Positions 1-12,467 of a stretch of 64,000 bases of DNA are shown here, in pieces; the stretch's first letter is position 1, and the number at the start of each line of letters is the position of its first letter. The stretch is from Tetrahymena elliotti 4EA (taxonomy: Eukaryota; Ciliophora; Oligohymenophorea; Hymenostomatida; Tetrahymenidae). A model generated the notes under the pieces. That model had not been told where the DNA came from and searched no databases. It worked only from the letters and a program-made list of their open reading frames with translations. The stretch spans positions 1,563,666 to 1,627,665 of the forward strand of contig JH720296.1 in assembly GCA_000231825.2 (NCBI GenBank), read 5' to 3'. A program made the position numbers and the translations under genes.

Positions 1-635
1 AAATTATTAAAATATAAAAATGATTTCGTTATGATAAAAGATTATTAATGACTTTTATCCCAATATCTGAAATAAGGTTTAAAAAAATAGATTATTTATT
101 GAGTAGAATGAAGGAAAGTCAAAATTATCTATTATGTTTGAATTAGTTTATTAAAAAAATAATTTTCTTTTCAAAAAGTATTTTGAAAAACTTTTAAATT
201 CAAAAAAGTTTTGTATTGATTTGAATTCTAAGTAGAAAACAAATTTGAAGGATAAACATATTTTCATTGATTTAATAATCATTTGAAACTTTAAAAGGTG
301 ATCAATAAATCAGTAACTTACATTGGTTTTACATATGCTAATTCATTTAAGTTATTTGAAATATTTGAAATTTAAAGTTGTAATTTGTAAGTTAAATTAT
401 TAGTTTTATGTAGCTTAACCTTGAATTTTTATGAATTCTATCAAAAATACACTACAATTGATTAATTGATGTGCTTTTTATTTTTATTTTTATGTAAAAA
501 CTTAATAACATTAATTTTTAAGCCAATTTTTTGAATTTTTTTTTATTTTGCGTTTATTTAAAACTTCAAACAATTTATTACAATCAAATATATTCAATTT
601 ACTTTAATAATTAATTTTTATATTAAATTTTTTTC
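1..635. other. A+T-rich flank, no gene seen
   Basis: I see no coding frame here under the ciliate code. The last 70 or so bases before 636 resemble the sequence just below the second lipocalin gene (about 3680-3745), so they are probably its 3' untranslated region and part of the duplicated unit. Confidence 0.6.
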
Positions 636-1199
636 TCATAAACGGTCACAAGCTTCAATACCAGCTAATTGGACATCAGAGACATCAAAACCTTAGTTAG
701 CAGCTTGTTGAATAGCGAAGTTAATTTATTCTTGAGAAACCTTGTAGTCTCTGGCAAGAACCCAGACATCACTGAAACCAAGGAAACCAAGACCATTGCA
801 ACCAACAACAGTGGCAAGAGAGTAGTCATCGCTAACATATATAACTTCGTAGTTACCACCGAAGGGTTAGAGCTTAGAGAAGGAAACCTTGAGTTGACCA
901 GGACCAACAATCTTAGCACTTCCGATAGCCTTATCGAGCTTACCAGTCTTCTTAATAGCTTCATTATCAACCTTAACAGTTCCGTCAGTGTTCAAAGAAT
1001 AATTAGCAATAGTGCATTAGTCAGAGGGGCTAGAGAAGGCGAAAGACTTGCTAACAGCAACATTGTACCATTTACCTAAGTATTAGGGCCAGTTAACATT
1101 AACGTCGGTGTACTTACCGGTTTTGCAGGCACCCTTGTTACCGTAAACAGCATAAGTGCAAGCTAAATAAGCTAAGAGCAAGATGAAGATTTTAGACAT
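636..1199 (-). CDS. lipocalin family protein, copy 1
   Basis: Intron-less frame of 187 codons ending in TGA. It opens with a hydrophobic signal peptide (MSKIFILLLAYLACTYAVYG), so the product should be secreted or enter the endomembrane system. The lipocalin signature G-x-W is present in YLGKWYNVAVSK, followed by further beta-strand segments, a DDYS...VVGCNG segment like the second conserved lipocalin motif, and paired cysteines (SDQC, VGC, EACD) that could form disulphides. Length fits the family (about 160-190 residues). Lipocalins bind small hydrophobic ligands; the ligand here cannot be read from sequence. It is closest in style to the apolipoprotein D/Blc group. Glutamines are partly coded by TAA/TAG. 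G+C is clearly higher than in its flanks, as expected for a real, expressed gene. A near-identical copy lies 3.1 kb away on the same strand. Confidence 0.9.
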
Positions 1200-3745
1200 T
1201 TGATTTTTTTTTTTCTAAATTTTTAGGTTTATTTGATTTAAATTTTTTATTATAAATTACTTTGTTGAATTATGAGAATTTAAATAACAAAATGGTTATA
1301 ATTTGTCTAATAGAAGGAAAGAAAGATTTTCTCTATAGACTAAGTAAATTAAATTATTACCTTAACTCTATATTTAATAGTCAGATACATCATAATTTGA
1401 TTGGATTGATGGATCTACTGGCGAATGTTAATTAATTTTAATATAATCTTGAGGAATAAATATCATATTCTTCCAGATTTTTCTGTTTTACAAATTAAGA
1501 TTTAAAAATAAACCAGAAAAATTTATTATCAATGCCAATAAATTAAATATTCCATAAATCTTAATTCAATACTTTTCCATCTTACTTTGAAAAAGAGGAT
1601 GTAATTAATTTCATTTCAGCCTCTAGATCGAAATCTTTACATAAAAGCACTTTTTCACTCAATTTTTATTGGCCTAAACTTTCTTTTTTTACTGTCATTT
1701 ATTTTTTATAAACTTAAGCTTCAATCTTTACAAAAAGAATAGTTTTTTTGTAAAAATGAATGCATATTTCAACTAGAAATTTATTAACAAAGGTAACTTA
1801 CAAATGAAAAGAATGAATAGAATTAGACTAACTACAAATTCGGAAGATAAAATTTAATCTTGGGCACTTTTTCTACATAAATTAATTAAATATTTTTAAT
1901 AATACATTAAGATATTATTATTGCTGTCTGTATTTGTGATTATGTGATAAATTACGACTTTAAAAAGAATTAAGTAACTTATTTAAAAAAATCAATAAGC
2001 TCTTCTTTTGAGCCTAGTATTTATAAAGCACATTTAGCAATTTAAAATAAAACAAGTACATATTTAGTTGAAACATATTTTGGTAAGTAAATTTTAACTA
2101 TTAAAGCTTTGTTTTTGTGTGCTAAATTTATTCTATTTAACTGTGCCAATCTTCTTTCATTGTTAATAATTTGTACATAAACAAATTTATTCTTTAGATA
2201 AACTTATAATTTTTGCTAAAAAATTATAAAATTGATCCTTTTTAATTTTTTAAATTAATTGAAAACAAATTTAACTAACAAACTAAAATCAGCCAGTATT
2301 GTTAAGATGTAAAATAATTCTATTATTATTGAAAAAATAAAAAATTAGAATGTAAAAGAAACCAAAAAGAATGCTTTTGAAAATTATAAAAAACTAATTC
2401 AAAATTATAAAATACATGAATGATAAATATCTAAAATTAGTAAAAGAAATCTTGTTTTGTATCATTTATGCTTACATCTTTATATTTTTTAAAAAGAGAA
2501 AAATACAGCATGGGTGGTAACTTAAACAAAAAATTTAATGAACTTCTTTAAATAAGAATTGTAATTTAGGTGTTTAAGCTAAGTCTGATATTATTTTAAA
2601 ATTATCTCATATGAGTATAAATTCATTTATAGTATCAATGAAGATTTTTATTCTTTTGTTTTCAGAATATCCATAAATTTTTTTCTAAATTCAAGAATTA
2701 TTTACTGTGTTAAATGTTTAGAATTTTATCAGTAAAATATTTTAATTATAGATTTCTCAAAAAATTTAAGTTAAAATTGCAATAATTTTTAAGGGTTAAA
2801 AGTTATTGTTGCCTTAGTGAATGTGAATTATCAGTAAATTTTTTTCATTTATCGATTAAAAGAATATTTTTGAAAAATGGCTCGTTCTGATAAAAAAATT
2901 TTCCTTTTAAAACTCTAAAAAATATTTAATAGCATTAACTTTACCATTTTGATTCAGAACTTCTTTAACGAAGGTAAAAAGATTCATACATTTTTAACAA
3001 ATTGATTCAGCTTATCTTCATAGATTTATATCATATAGAAATAAAAAAAATGAAAAAAACCCATAGTTTGAACCTGCACATAACTTAAAAAAATGGAATA
3101 AGCATATTATTGTACATATCCTAAAACCAGTTATCAACATGACTTTAAACAATAAATAGCATTAAATTTTTTAAATAATCACTCACTTTTTTAAGATTAT
3201 CAATACATTCAAATAATAAAAACTAGATTTTTAGTGTGTCCAATTAATATTGTTTTAATATATTTTTGTCTTTTATGATTAATTTATTATTTATTTTATC
3301 ATTATTACTATTTTATAACAGAGTTTAACCATTCTTAATTTTTTTATAATAAAATTAGAATTTTAGAAAATTAAATTAAATTTTTTAATTGTTATAAAAA
3401 ATTGGTTATATTTTTGTCTTTTCAAATCAAATAATTACTTATTTTATGATAATTAAAATCTTTATTAAATAGGTTAGCATTTTTAGTTTCAAATAATAAA
3501 AGAGAATACACATTTTTAAAATATAAATTATTTTCTAATTTAATAGTAGTTTTTAGTTATGGAAAAAAGAAATAAAGAATATTATATATGATCTACTGCA
3601 TTTATAATTCTTTGTAGTAAAGCTAATTTAAATAATATAAAGTAGATTTTTATATTTTTAAAAATTATTAATTTTATTTACTACAAATACTAATTCAATT
3701 TCCTTAAATAATTATTTTTTATAATTTTAATATTAAGTTGTTTTT
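1200..3745. other. Intergenic region between the lipocalin copies
   Basis: No gene seen. About 1200-1300 resembles the sequence just upstream of copy 2 (4310-4400). Further blocks around 1600-1750 and 1935-2055 resemble 4660-4780 and 5115-5950, so the duplicated unit included the 5' flank. The rest is A+T-rich DNA without frames of note. Confidence 0.55.
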
Positions 3746-4309
3746 TCATAAACGATCACAAGCTTCAATACCAGCTAATTGGACATCAGAGACATCAAAA
3801 CCTTAGTTAGCAGCTTTTTGAATAGCAAAGGTGATTTGTTCTTGGGAAACTTTGTAGTCTCTGGCAAGAACCCAAACATCACTGAAACCAAGGAAACTAA
3901 TACCATTACATCCAACAAGAGTAGCGATTGAGTAGTCATCGTTGACGTAAATAATTTCGTAGTTGCCACCGATAGGTTAGAACTTAGAGAAGGAAACCTT
4001 GAGGTGACCAGGTCCAACAATCTTAGCACTTCCAATAGCATTGTCAAGTTTACCAGTGCTCTTAATAGAATTATTGTCAACCTTAACTGTACCATCGGTG
4101 TTCAAAGAATAGTTAGCTGTGGTGCATTGGTCAGAGGGGCTAGAGAAGAAGAAAGATTTGCTGACAGCAACATTGTACCATTTACCTAAATATCTAGACC
4201 ATTCAACATTAACTGTGGTGTAGTTACCAGTTTTACAGGCACCCTTGTTACCGTAAACAGCATAAGTGCAAGCTAAATAAGCTAAGATCAAGATGAAGAT
4301 TTTAGACAT
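3746..4309 (-). CDS. lipocalin family protein, copy 2
   Basis: Intron-less, 187 residues, same length as copy 1 and mostly identical to it. Signal peptide MSKIFILILAYLACTYAVYG, then the lipocalin G-x-W signature (YLGKWYNVAVSK), NDDYSIATLVGCNG and the C-terminal EACDRL ending. Differences from copy 1 are mostly conservative and cluster around residues 28-40 (NYTTVNVEWSRYLG versus KYTDVNVNWPQYLG) and 80-90. An in-frame TAG (Gln) follows SFSKF, which would end the protein early under the standard code, so the full frame depends on the ciliate code. Expected to be a secreted carrier of a small hydrophobic ligand; the ligand is unknown. The tandem arrangement and shared 5' flanks suggest recent duplication. 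Confidence 0.9.
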
Positions 4310-7300
4310 TTGATTATTACTTTTATTTGGTTAATATTTATGGATATTTGATTTAAATTTTTATAATGAATTGCTTTGTTGAATTTTGATAATTTAAAAA
4401 AATTTTTGATAGTAAAAATTTATTTAAAATATACATATTATCATAAATAATTACTCAAGAGTAACATAATGATATTTAATTTAAATTTAGGTGAATATGA
4501 ATTAATTTAACATGTTTTTAATTAATAGCACTTTCTTCTATTATTTTTAACTAGCTAATTTATCCTTAAATAAAAAAATAAAATGAATACTATCACTTTA
4601 AAATTTCATAAATTTGAATTCAATATCTTACTAACAAAAACAGATATAATTAGTTTTTCTCTCTCTCCCCCTAGATCTTCTAAATTTATATAAAAAAGCA
4701 CTTTTTCTGTCAATTTTTGCTGAACAAAGTTTTTCAGCTGTCGTTTATTTCTTACAAGCAAAAGTTTTAATCCTTACACTAAATTAAAATTTATATGACA
4801 ACTAAGACTCATTAATCATTCAAAGGAATAATATAAACTCATATTTGAAAAGAATGAGTACTAAAGATATAAAGATGAGTTTGGTTGGTAAAATTTACTC
4901 TTGAATAGATTTTCTATGTAAATTATTCAAATATTTTTAAGGGTTTAAAAAATATATTCATTCATCTGTTTTATGGCTTTCTAATAAATTATATTTGTAA
5001 AAAGTATTCACTAAATTATCTCAAAAAATTATTAGATTCTTCTAAAAAGTTTATGTTTTCGTATTCACGTTTTAATATGTTCATACAAATTTAGCTTTTC
5101 TTTAAATAATAATTGAGATTATGTGATAAATAAATTATGACTTTAAACAATTTTGAGTAACTTGTTAAAAAAATCAGTAAATATGTATCAAAAATTTGAT
5201 ATTCAATATTTATATTTTAAACTTTTAAATAATATAAATATCAATTTGCTTAATTTTTGTTTATTATTTTCTTATATTTTTGATTTTATTATAGATTTTT
5301 AAAAAGGTTTGAGTTATTTGTTTATGAGAATCAATAAAAACACTTAATTATTCCTTTGAATGTAGTATTTTAAATTCACATTTTTAATTTAATCAAATTA
5401 ATATTTTTATCTTTATTTTTGCTTGTTTTATTTATGACGATATGATGACACAGTCATAGTAACTTATTAAAGAGTATAAATAAACATTTTTTTTATTGTA
5501 ATATTTTTAATTAATAATTTCAAAAGTAAATTGATATTTTGCTTAATTTTTGTTTTTTAGCTATTAAATGACACACCTCAAGAATAATAATGAGTAAGTT
5601 ATTAAAGAGAATCAATAAACACTTTTTTTAACAAAATCTTTCTAATTAATATTTTTAATTAAGTAAATAGATAATTTGTTTAATATTTGTTTTTTTTTTG
5701 TGATTAAGTAACATATTACTAAAATCATAATGAGTAACATATTTAAAAGAATCATGTAAAAGAAAGAAAAGGAGCACAAAATATACAAGAAAGAATGAAT
5801 AGTAGATTTAAATTTTATTATAATTCTTATTAATTTTATTTTGATGAGTTATCATAATCAATTTTAAAATTAAAGAATCAAAAAATTTTTTCCTTCTTTT
5901 GAGCCCTCTCATTTCTAATTAGCAATTTAAAATTAAAAGTGAAATAAAAAATTCTTGTAAAAAGAGTATTTAGATATGAAAGCTTTAGTATTTTAGATGA
6001 CTTTTGTTAATTATTATTCTATTCTTTAAAAATAAAAATTTTGATTGTAATTGATAGTTTTAAAAAAACCTAACCAATTTACTGAGAAGATAAACTTATT
6101 ATCTTTGTTTTAATAATCTAAAATTGGTCTTTGATTATTAATCTTCTTCTGAAAAAAACTTAATTATTACTGAAATTATTTAGAATAGTTGAAACATATA
6201 ATTTATCTATTCTTCAAAAATAATTTTAAATTATTTTTTTAAAAAAACCAATGCTAAATAAATCCTATGATAAATAACATAAAAAAATATTATATCACAA
6301 TAGGCTCATATTTTAGTAGATTTAGAAGAAGAAGAATAAAGTGAAATATGAGAATAAAAGGTATCCTAGAAATATAATAGTAATTCGAATATTTAAAATA
6401 AATGATTTTTTTTCAAAATAATCTAATTTTTAGCTGACTAATAATGAAACAACTTCATACTTTTTTTTCAAATGATTAACAAACAACCTTCTATTTACAA
6501 TTCAAATATTTTAGAAAAATTTAAAGATTTTCAAGATTTTCAATATTGATTGAGTATTTTCATTCTTATTGATAAATAAAAATAAATTCATTACTTTAAT
6601 TGTTGAGTATAAATTATTTTGAATAGAGAGAATATGCTTCATTCAGTATACGGTATTAGATTGATCCTCACTCAATTTAAACAAAATCTTTTTAATAAAT
6701 ATACTGCTAAAACATTTTATCAAAATATCATTAAAAACTTGTACATAGATACAAAAAATAAATAAATAAACTAAAAATATGATTTTAGGTATTTAAATTT
6801 TTACTTTTATTATCGTTCATTTAAAAATTTTTTTTTATTCAGTTATTTAAAAGATATTTAATTTTAACCTCCATTATTAATTAATAGATATATATTATTT
6901 ATAATTAAATAAATTAAAATATTATTTTAATCTGAAATAAAAATCAAAATAATCGTTTTTGAAAGTATGCTTCATAAATTAACTAGTTATTTTTAGAATA
7001 TGAGTTATAAATGAGAAAACTCAAATTAGATAACTTTAGGTGAGTATATTAAATAATTTGATGCTATATATTATTAGATTGAAGTTCTAAAGTATTATTT
7101 TAAACATGAAATAAAATCAAACAAAATAATTTTTTCATTTTACTTTAAATTTTTCTTTGTTAAACATTTTCTATCTATTTAATATGCGAAAATTTATGAA
7201 GGTACGCTTTTACAAGAATTAATTATTTTAAGATTATAAAGTATAAACAGATAAGAAAACTCAAATCAAACCAAATCAAATAACTACTTATTCATTATTT

Positions 7301-7486
7301 TTGATTAATTAATTAAAAGAATCGTTATTTAGTTGCTTGTTGTTGCTTTTTAAATATTAAAAGATAGAAATAACTTTATCTATTTACCTCTACTGCTTTT
7401 CATAGTTTCTAAAAAAATCAAATATACTAAAAATAAAACTAATTCATAAGCTAGAAAGTATTCTATTTAGTTGTTATTTTTGCTAG
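4310..7486. other. Long intergenic region with degenerate repeats
   Basis: No gene seen. The first 100 bases match the promoter-proximal region of lipocalin copy 1. Between about 5130 and 5760 there is a degenerate repeat array listed separately. The stretch 5890-5950 (CTTTTGAGCC followed by an A+T-rich tail) matches 2000-2055. Beyond 6000 I see only A+T-rich sequence. Confidence 0.5.
5130..5760. repeat. degenerate tandem repeat array, period about 130-150 bp
   Basis: A core resembling GAGTAACTTATTAAAGAGAA followed by TCAATAAACACTTTTT recurs near 5150, 5305, 5455, 5590 and 5728, with divergence between copies. A single related block lies at 1965-2005 upstream of lipocalin copy 1. This suggests the block was present once in the ancestral upstream region and was amplified upstream of copy 2. 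Confidence 0.55.
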
Positions 7487-10400
7487 ATGATAAGTGATTT
7501 TAAGGATGTGTAGACTTCATATAATTTAAATCCTTAAAGATTTGGAGCTTTGAAATGTAAATCTCATCCTGAATAATTTGTTAATTGGGTTAGTTTAGAA
7601 AATGATAAAGAAACTAAACTATTTTGTAATACTTGCTTTGGTAAAGAGAAAGACTTTGATGTCCTGAATTAAGAGAGCTTTAAAAAATAAAATCAAGTAA
7701 TTGAATTCAAAACATTTTTAAAAAATTTGTATACTTATTGCTCACTTGAAGATAATGATCCTGATAGGTTTAGTTCTGAGTATATTTAATGCTTGGATGG
7801 AGCTAAATAATAAGAAAAGCTTAAATTGTTTATGCAATCAGTTGGATAGATAAAAAATGATCTTAAGAAGGAATTTACAAGAGATTTCTTAACTAAAATA
7901 GATGATTTTTAAAAAGATTTTTTTTCTTAAGCTGAAAAGATTAAGTAGACTTTTCTCACTTTCTTTGAAGAATAAATAGACTTACTTTTTTCAAGAGAAA
8001 CTCTGGCTATAAAACAATTTAAAGAGCGTGGATGCAAGATGATATTATCTGCAGCTAAAACAGCGGGAGCTAACTCATCAATCTAAGAAGAAGCTCTTTC
8101 ATTTGAAAATTTGTAATAATCAATCAATAGAATGCATGCAGGAAAGGTGGAAATATCATATGCTAAAGAGCATAGCTTAAAGGTTTTTAAATCTTTGCTG
8201 TAAGAATTCGAAAAAAAAGTAACTAATGAATCACTTGAATTAATACATAAAAACATAAACAAGCAAGTGCCAGAAATATAATCTTCGCATTAATTCACTC
8301 CCTGGAAGAAGAACAATTAAAATGGGAGTAAAACAATAAATTTCAATTACTTGAATTCTCCTTAAAGTGATTTGATAAAATCAAAGAGAGAATCTATAAC
8401 CTCTGCTACAGATATTAAGAATATAAATCATAATTACTTACACACAAACCAACCATAGAATGATTTGATTAAACAAAAGAGAGAATCATTCACATCTGCT
8501 TCTGAAAATGCAAAAATAGACTCCAAGCGCAACATAGCTTTACAAAATATACATAGCTATAGCAACTCTATTGATGCTAACATTAAAAAATTAGGATCAA
8601 GTACCTTCATAATTAAGCCAGTCCATTAAGCAAATAATAGCTCAAGAAAAGAAACCTCAGTTTAACCTAAAATAAATAGGTTACCAGATGATAATTACTC
8701 TTTGTAAATACATTTAAAAACTGAGACAGCTACTAATTTAAATGATATCATCTCACCTAAAAATGGATATTTAGTTAATAATTAGCAACCCTTCAAATTT
8801 GATACTAAGCAAATTAATTAAATTTTATAATAGCATTCCACACCACAACCTTCAGCTTAATTTGCTGTTTTCAACACACAGAAAAATTAAAATGGTTAAC
8901 AAGATAATATTTTCAGAGATAATCAATCACAAAGTAATAACTTAAATAAAGATAATAATTTTTTACAAGTAAATTTTAACAATGTAAGCGGTGCTCATAG
9001 TAGCAATAAGCTGCCAACTGGATCATCTTTATTTTAGTCATTTTCATCAACTTTAAAAACTAAATCATCAACTGTTATACAGCCATTAGAAAATACCTAA
9101 ACATAAATGCTTGTCTAAGAAAATATCAAAAAAAAAACATTAATTTAAAAGAATAATTCATCTTTAGCTATTTCTTCTGAAGGTACTCCTAATTTTAATT
9201 TTTAAGAATAGCAAGAAATTGTTGCTGACAGAGAAAATAAATATTATGTTTCCAAAACATAAAATAAAAATGATTAATTAAATATGTAAAGAAATAAAAC
9301 CCCCAAGACTGGGGTTTATCTATCGCCTTTCCCAAAAGACTAATCTACTCAGTAATTACCAACATATCTTAATGTAAGTGAAAGGAATATCAATAATAAT
9401 TCTTAATCCCAAACAAGAGATTTCTTAGAATCAGATACAGAATATGTAATGTAAAATAAATTAATAAATAATTAATCAAGTTTAATGAAAAATGGAATAG
9501 CATCTGTTTGCTCTCAACAAACACCCCTTTCTACAAAACCGAGTAGCTCAAGTGGATCTAGAATGAAAAGCAACATTATAAAAAATGTATTAATCACAAA
9601 CTCTACAAAATAAATTAACTAAGAAATCTTAAAACACTCCAAAGAAGTAATCCAAGAAAAACCATTTAAGTACAACATTCTTCAAATAGCTAGAATCCCT
9701 CTTCAAGCAAATGTTGGTATTAATTTTCAAGATATGAATAACTCATAATCAAATTTAAATGCATCTAGAGCAAGAAAGCTTAGTCCAGAACAATAAGAAA
9801 ATGGAAAGAGAAGTAATTCTAATTCACCTCCAAAAGAAAGTAATTAATAAATTTAATTATTACTTTTTTAATTTAGATAAATATTTCAATATAATGCAAC
9901 CTTTCAATTTAGAGATATCTTTTGTTTTGCTTAATTCAAGTATAAAAATTGGGAGAGTTGTTGTTTTTCAATTCATTTCTGCTTTTATTTCATTTAAAAA
10001 ACAAATTAGAAGAGTTTAAATTTAATTTTTTTCACTTGCTTACAACAGCAAATTAATTTAAAAAATAAATTATTAAATTTTTTTTTAAAGTTTGAATTAA
10101 AAAAAACACAAATAAATATGTTAATACACCACACCATATTTTTTTCTTTTACTCTACCAATCTTACTTAATTTTAAAAAGAAATTAGAGGAGTTTAAATG
10201 AAATTAAATTTTTTACACCAACTTTTACAAAAGTAAATTTAAATAGTAAAGTATTTTTAGAATGTGAATCAGACTATTTAAATGCAAATTTTTCAAAGAG
10301 GGGGCTACATCTAAATTAATTAAAAAGCTTTTAAAATGGTTTATTTCTACAAGTAATTGTAAGATAAGGTAGCAACAAATAATGAAATAGAAAGTATTGA

Positions 10401-11685
10401 ACATATTTTCAGTTATTGATTTATTATTTTTTTAAACTAAATTGAAAAAGAAACAATGTTGCTAAAATTAAAGTTTACTTCTCATTTTACTTTGCCTATC
10501 TTATTTAACATATTTTGTTAAATTGAATTTACTTTTGCAATTAGGTTTTTAGTAATTATTTTTAAAATTAAAATAGATAATTAGACATCTACTTCAGGTA
10601 TAGGAAGCTTGAATAAATTTGAAGACTCTAGCAACTTCTTGATAGCTTAGCCTGATGGATTTGTTAGTCTATATAATGTTTAGGGAAGAAATATCAATTA
10701 GATTTTTAAAGAAAGAACACATACAAAGCTGAATAGTATAGCAATAGGAAGGACGGGAGGAATGTTCTTTACTGTTGGTGAATAATAAAAAAATTCCTCA
10801 ATAAAATTATGGATTTTTCATAGTCACTAAAGATTTAGTGAATTAGTAGAACTTAAAATGGCAGATTCAAATATAAAAAAAATTTATTTCATTAAAGAAG
10901 AATATGCATCTCGCTTGAATAAACTGTCTTTTGCTATTTGGACTTAGTAGCTTATAGAAACAAGCAAAAGTGAAAATAGTAAATCTACTACAAGTAATTA
11001 GTCTTAGCAATAATACTACACTATAAACAAACTAGGAATTTGGAAATTAGAATTTGCAGGTAAAAAATTTGAGGGCGCAAAAATGTTCAATATATCAAAT
11101 GTGGAGTTACCAATTAATACATTGGCAGTTTAGATTAAAGAGGAAGAAATGATTGCATATACTAAAGATACTATATATTTATATACTTTAACTAATGATT
11201 TTTCTACCATCCTCAAATTAGCTAATTAGAAATTCATTAACATTATCAAAAAAGATACTCTATGCTGTGTAAGATCGTATCAGTAATCTAAGTAGACTTA
11301 AAAAAGCTTTTTGGCTCTTTCAGAGTCTGGAGATATATACAATCTCAACGATAAGCTTAATATCCTATAAGAAAAAAGTGCAAGAGATTTAGCTTAAAAA
11401 CATATAACTCTAGAAGACGCAATTGTTTATGATTAAGATTGCGATTTTCCAGAAAATAAGAGGTTTTTATATTTTTTCAAAAAGACTAATACTACTCTGT
11501 ATGTTTTTGATGTTGAAAATCTAAGAGTAATTGAAGAGCTACAATCTTTTGACGAAATCAAAAATCTATTCTTCTATGGTGCAGGATATTATCTAGGATT
11601 TGAATAGTATTATGTTAGAATATGGAAGCCTTTGCCATAAAAGTAAGAAATATTATCTTCAATAGCAATATATGAAGAAGCTTGA
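7487..11685 (+). CDS. B-box-like zinc-binding protein with C-terminal propeller-like region
   Basis: Exons 7487-9839, 9877-about 10010 (uncertain 3' edge), 10261-10411 and 10577-11685; introns 9840-9876 and 10412-10576 are phase-checked and the frame closes on TGA. The N-terminus has a Cys/His cluster (CKSHPEQFVNW, then LFCNTCFG) that fits a single B-box-type zinc site, followed by a helical, coiled-coil-like stretch to about residue 240. The middle is a long Asn/Gln/Ser-rich linker with an internal duplication (NSPQSDLIKSKRES, then QPQNDLIKQKRES, about 8358-8520). The last 370 residues read as a repeated beta-rich region (NFLIAQPDGFVSLYNVQG, SSIKLWIFH) like a WD40 or related propeller. B-box plus propeller proteins usually act as scaffolds or in ubiquitin pathways; no RING is visible. 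Function is not known. The exon near 9877-10010 is the weakest part. Confidence 0.65.
9930..10220 (+). repeat. imperfect duplicated block in or next to an intron
   Basis: The stretch around 9975-10035 (AAACAAATTAGAAGAGTTTA and following T-rich run) recurs in diverged form at about 10170-10230 (AAGAAATTAGAGGAGTTTAA). Both copies contain a possible splice donor. The block lies between the second and third exons of the B-box-like gene. Confidence 0.5.
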
Positions 11686-12467
11686 GTTTAATTTAAATTT
11701 GTTGCAATTAATTATCTATTTAATTATGTATTCAAAGTCTCATTTTTATTCTTTAATTTTGATATTTTTGTAACATATTTTTTTTAGAGTTAATGAAAGA
11801 CAAAGATGTGGAAAAATCATAAATTTTTATTTTATTTTTTGTATTAAGTGATAAATAATTGTAAATCAAAAATAATATTTTTCTTAAAATAGCTAAGTTA
11901 ATATTTCTATCATCTTAATATTTTCAAATTTTCTTTTCTTTTTCAAGTTTTATTTATCAATTAAATTTGAAAGAAAAATTAGATCTTAAGAAAGTTATTT
12001 TAATTTAAAAAGATTAATTTTTTAGTTAATGTTATTGTCAAGTTTAAAGAAAAGTATTATGATATCAGTTTAATACAGAATTATTTTTTTTCTATTTTTC
12101 AAAGAACTGATTTTGTTCAGATATCCAAAGAAAATATTGTCATTCTTCTCAAATTAAATATAGAATAAACATATTTTATTATTTTATGATATCAATAATT
12201 ATATATCTACATAGCTTAAATAAAACTATATATACATTTAAACTACACATAGATATAAAATAGTTTTGTCAGTATTTAAATTTAGTGATTAGATTCACTT
12301 AAATTACTTTAAAATTTATGAGATATTATCAAGTAAAGGTCTCATTTTAGTTGATATTTTTCAATTAAATCCTCATCAAATAACTCATTTAATAATACAA
12401 AATGATGTAAAGCTTTTTTATCAATCATATTATAAAAGATCATTTCATAAAGAGATTTCTTTAACCA
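11686..12467. other. intergenic region between convergent genes
   Basis: A+T-rich sequence separating two genes that point at each other, so it should hold both 3' ends. I see no frame, RNA gene or strong hairpin. Confidence 0.6.

Noticed and set aside
669..1079. Plus-strand open frame opposite lipocalin copy 1
   Set aside because: It is the antisense shadow of a strongly supported lipocalin gene; the same shadow exists opposite copy 2.
9759..10019. Short frame starting with ATG at 9759 as an independent gene
   Set aside because: Its first part overlaps the well-supported last codons of exon 1 of the B-box-like gene in another frame, and its second part is better explained as that gene's next exon after the 37-base intron.
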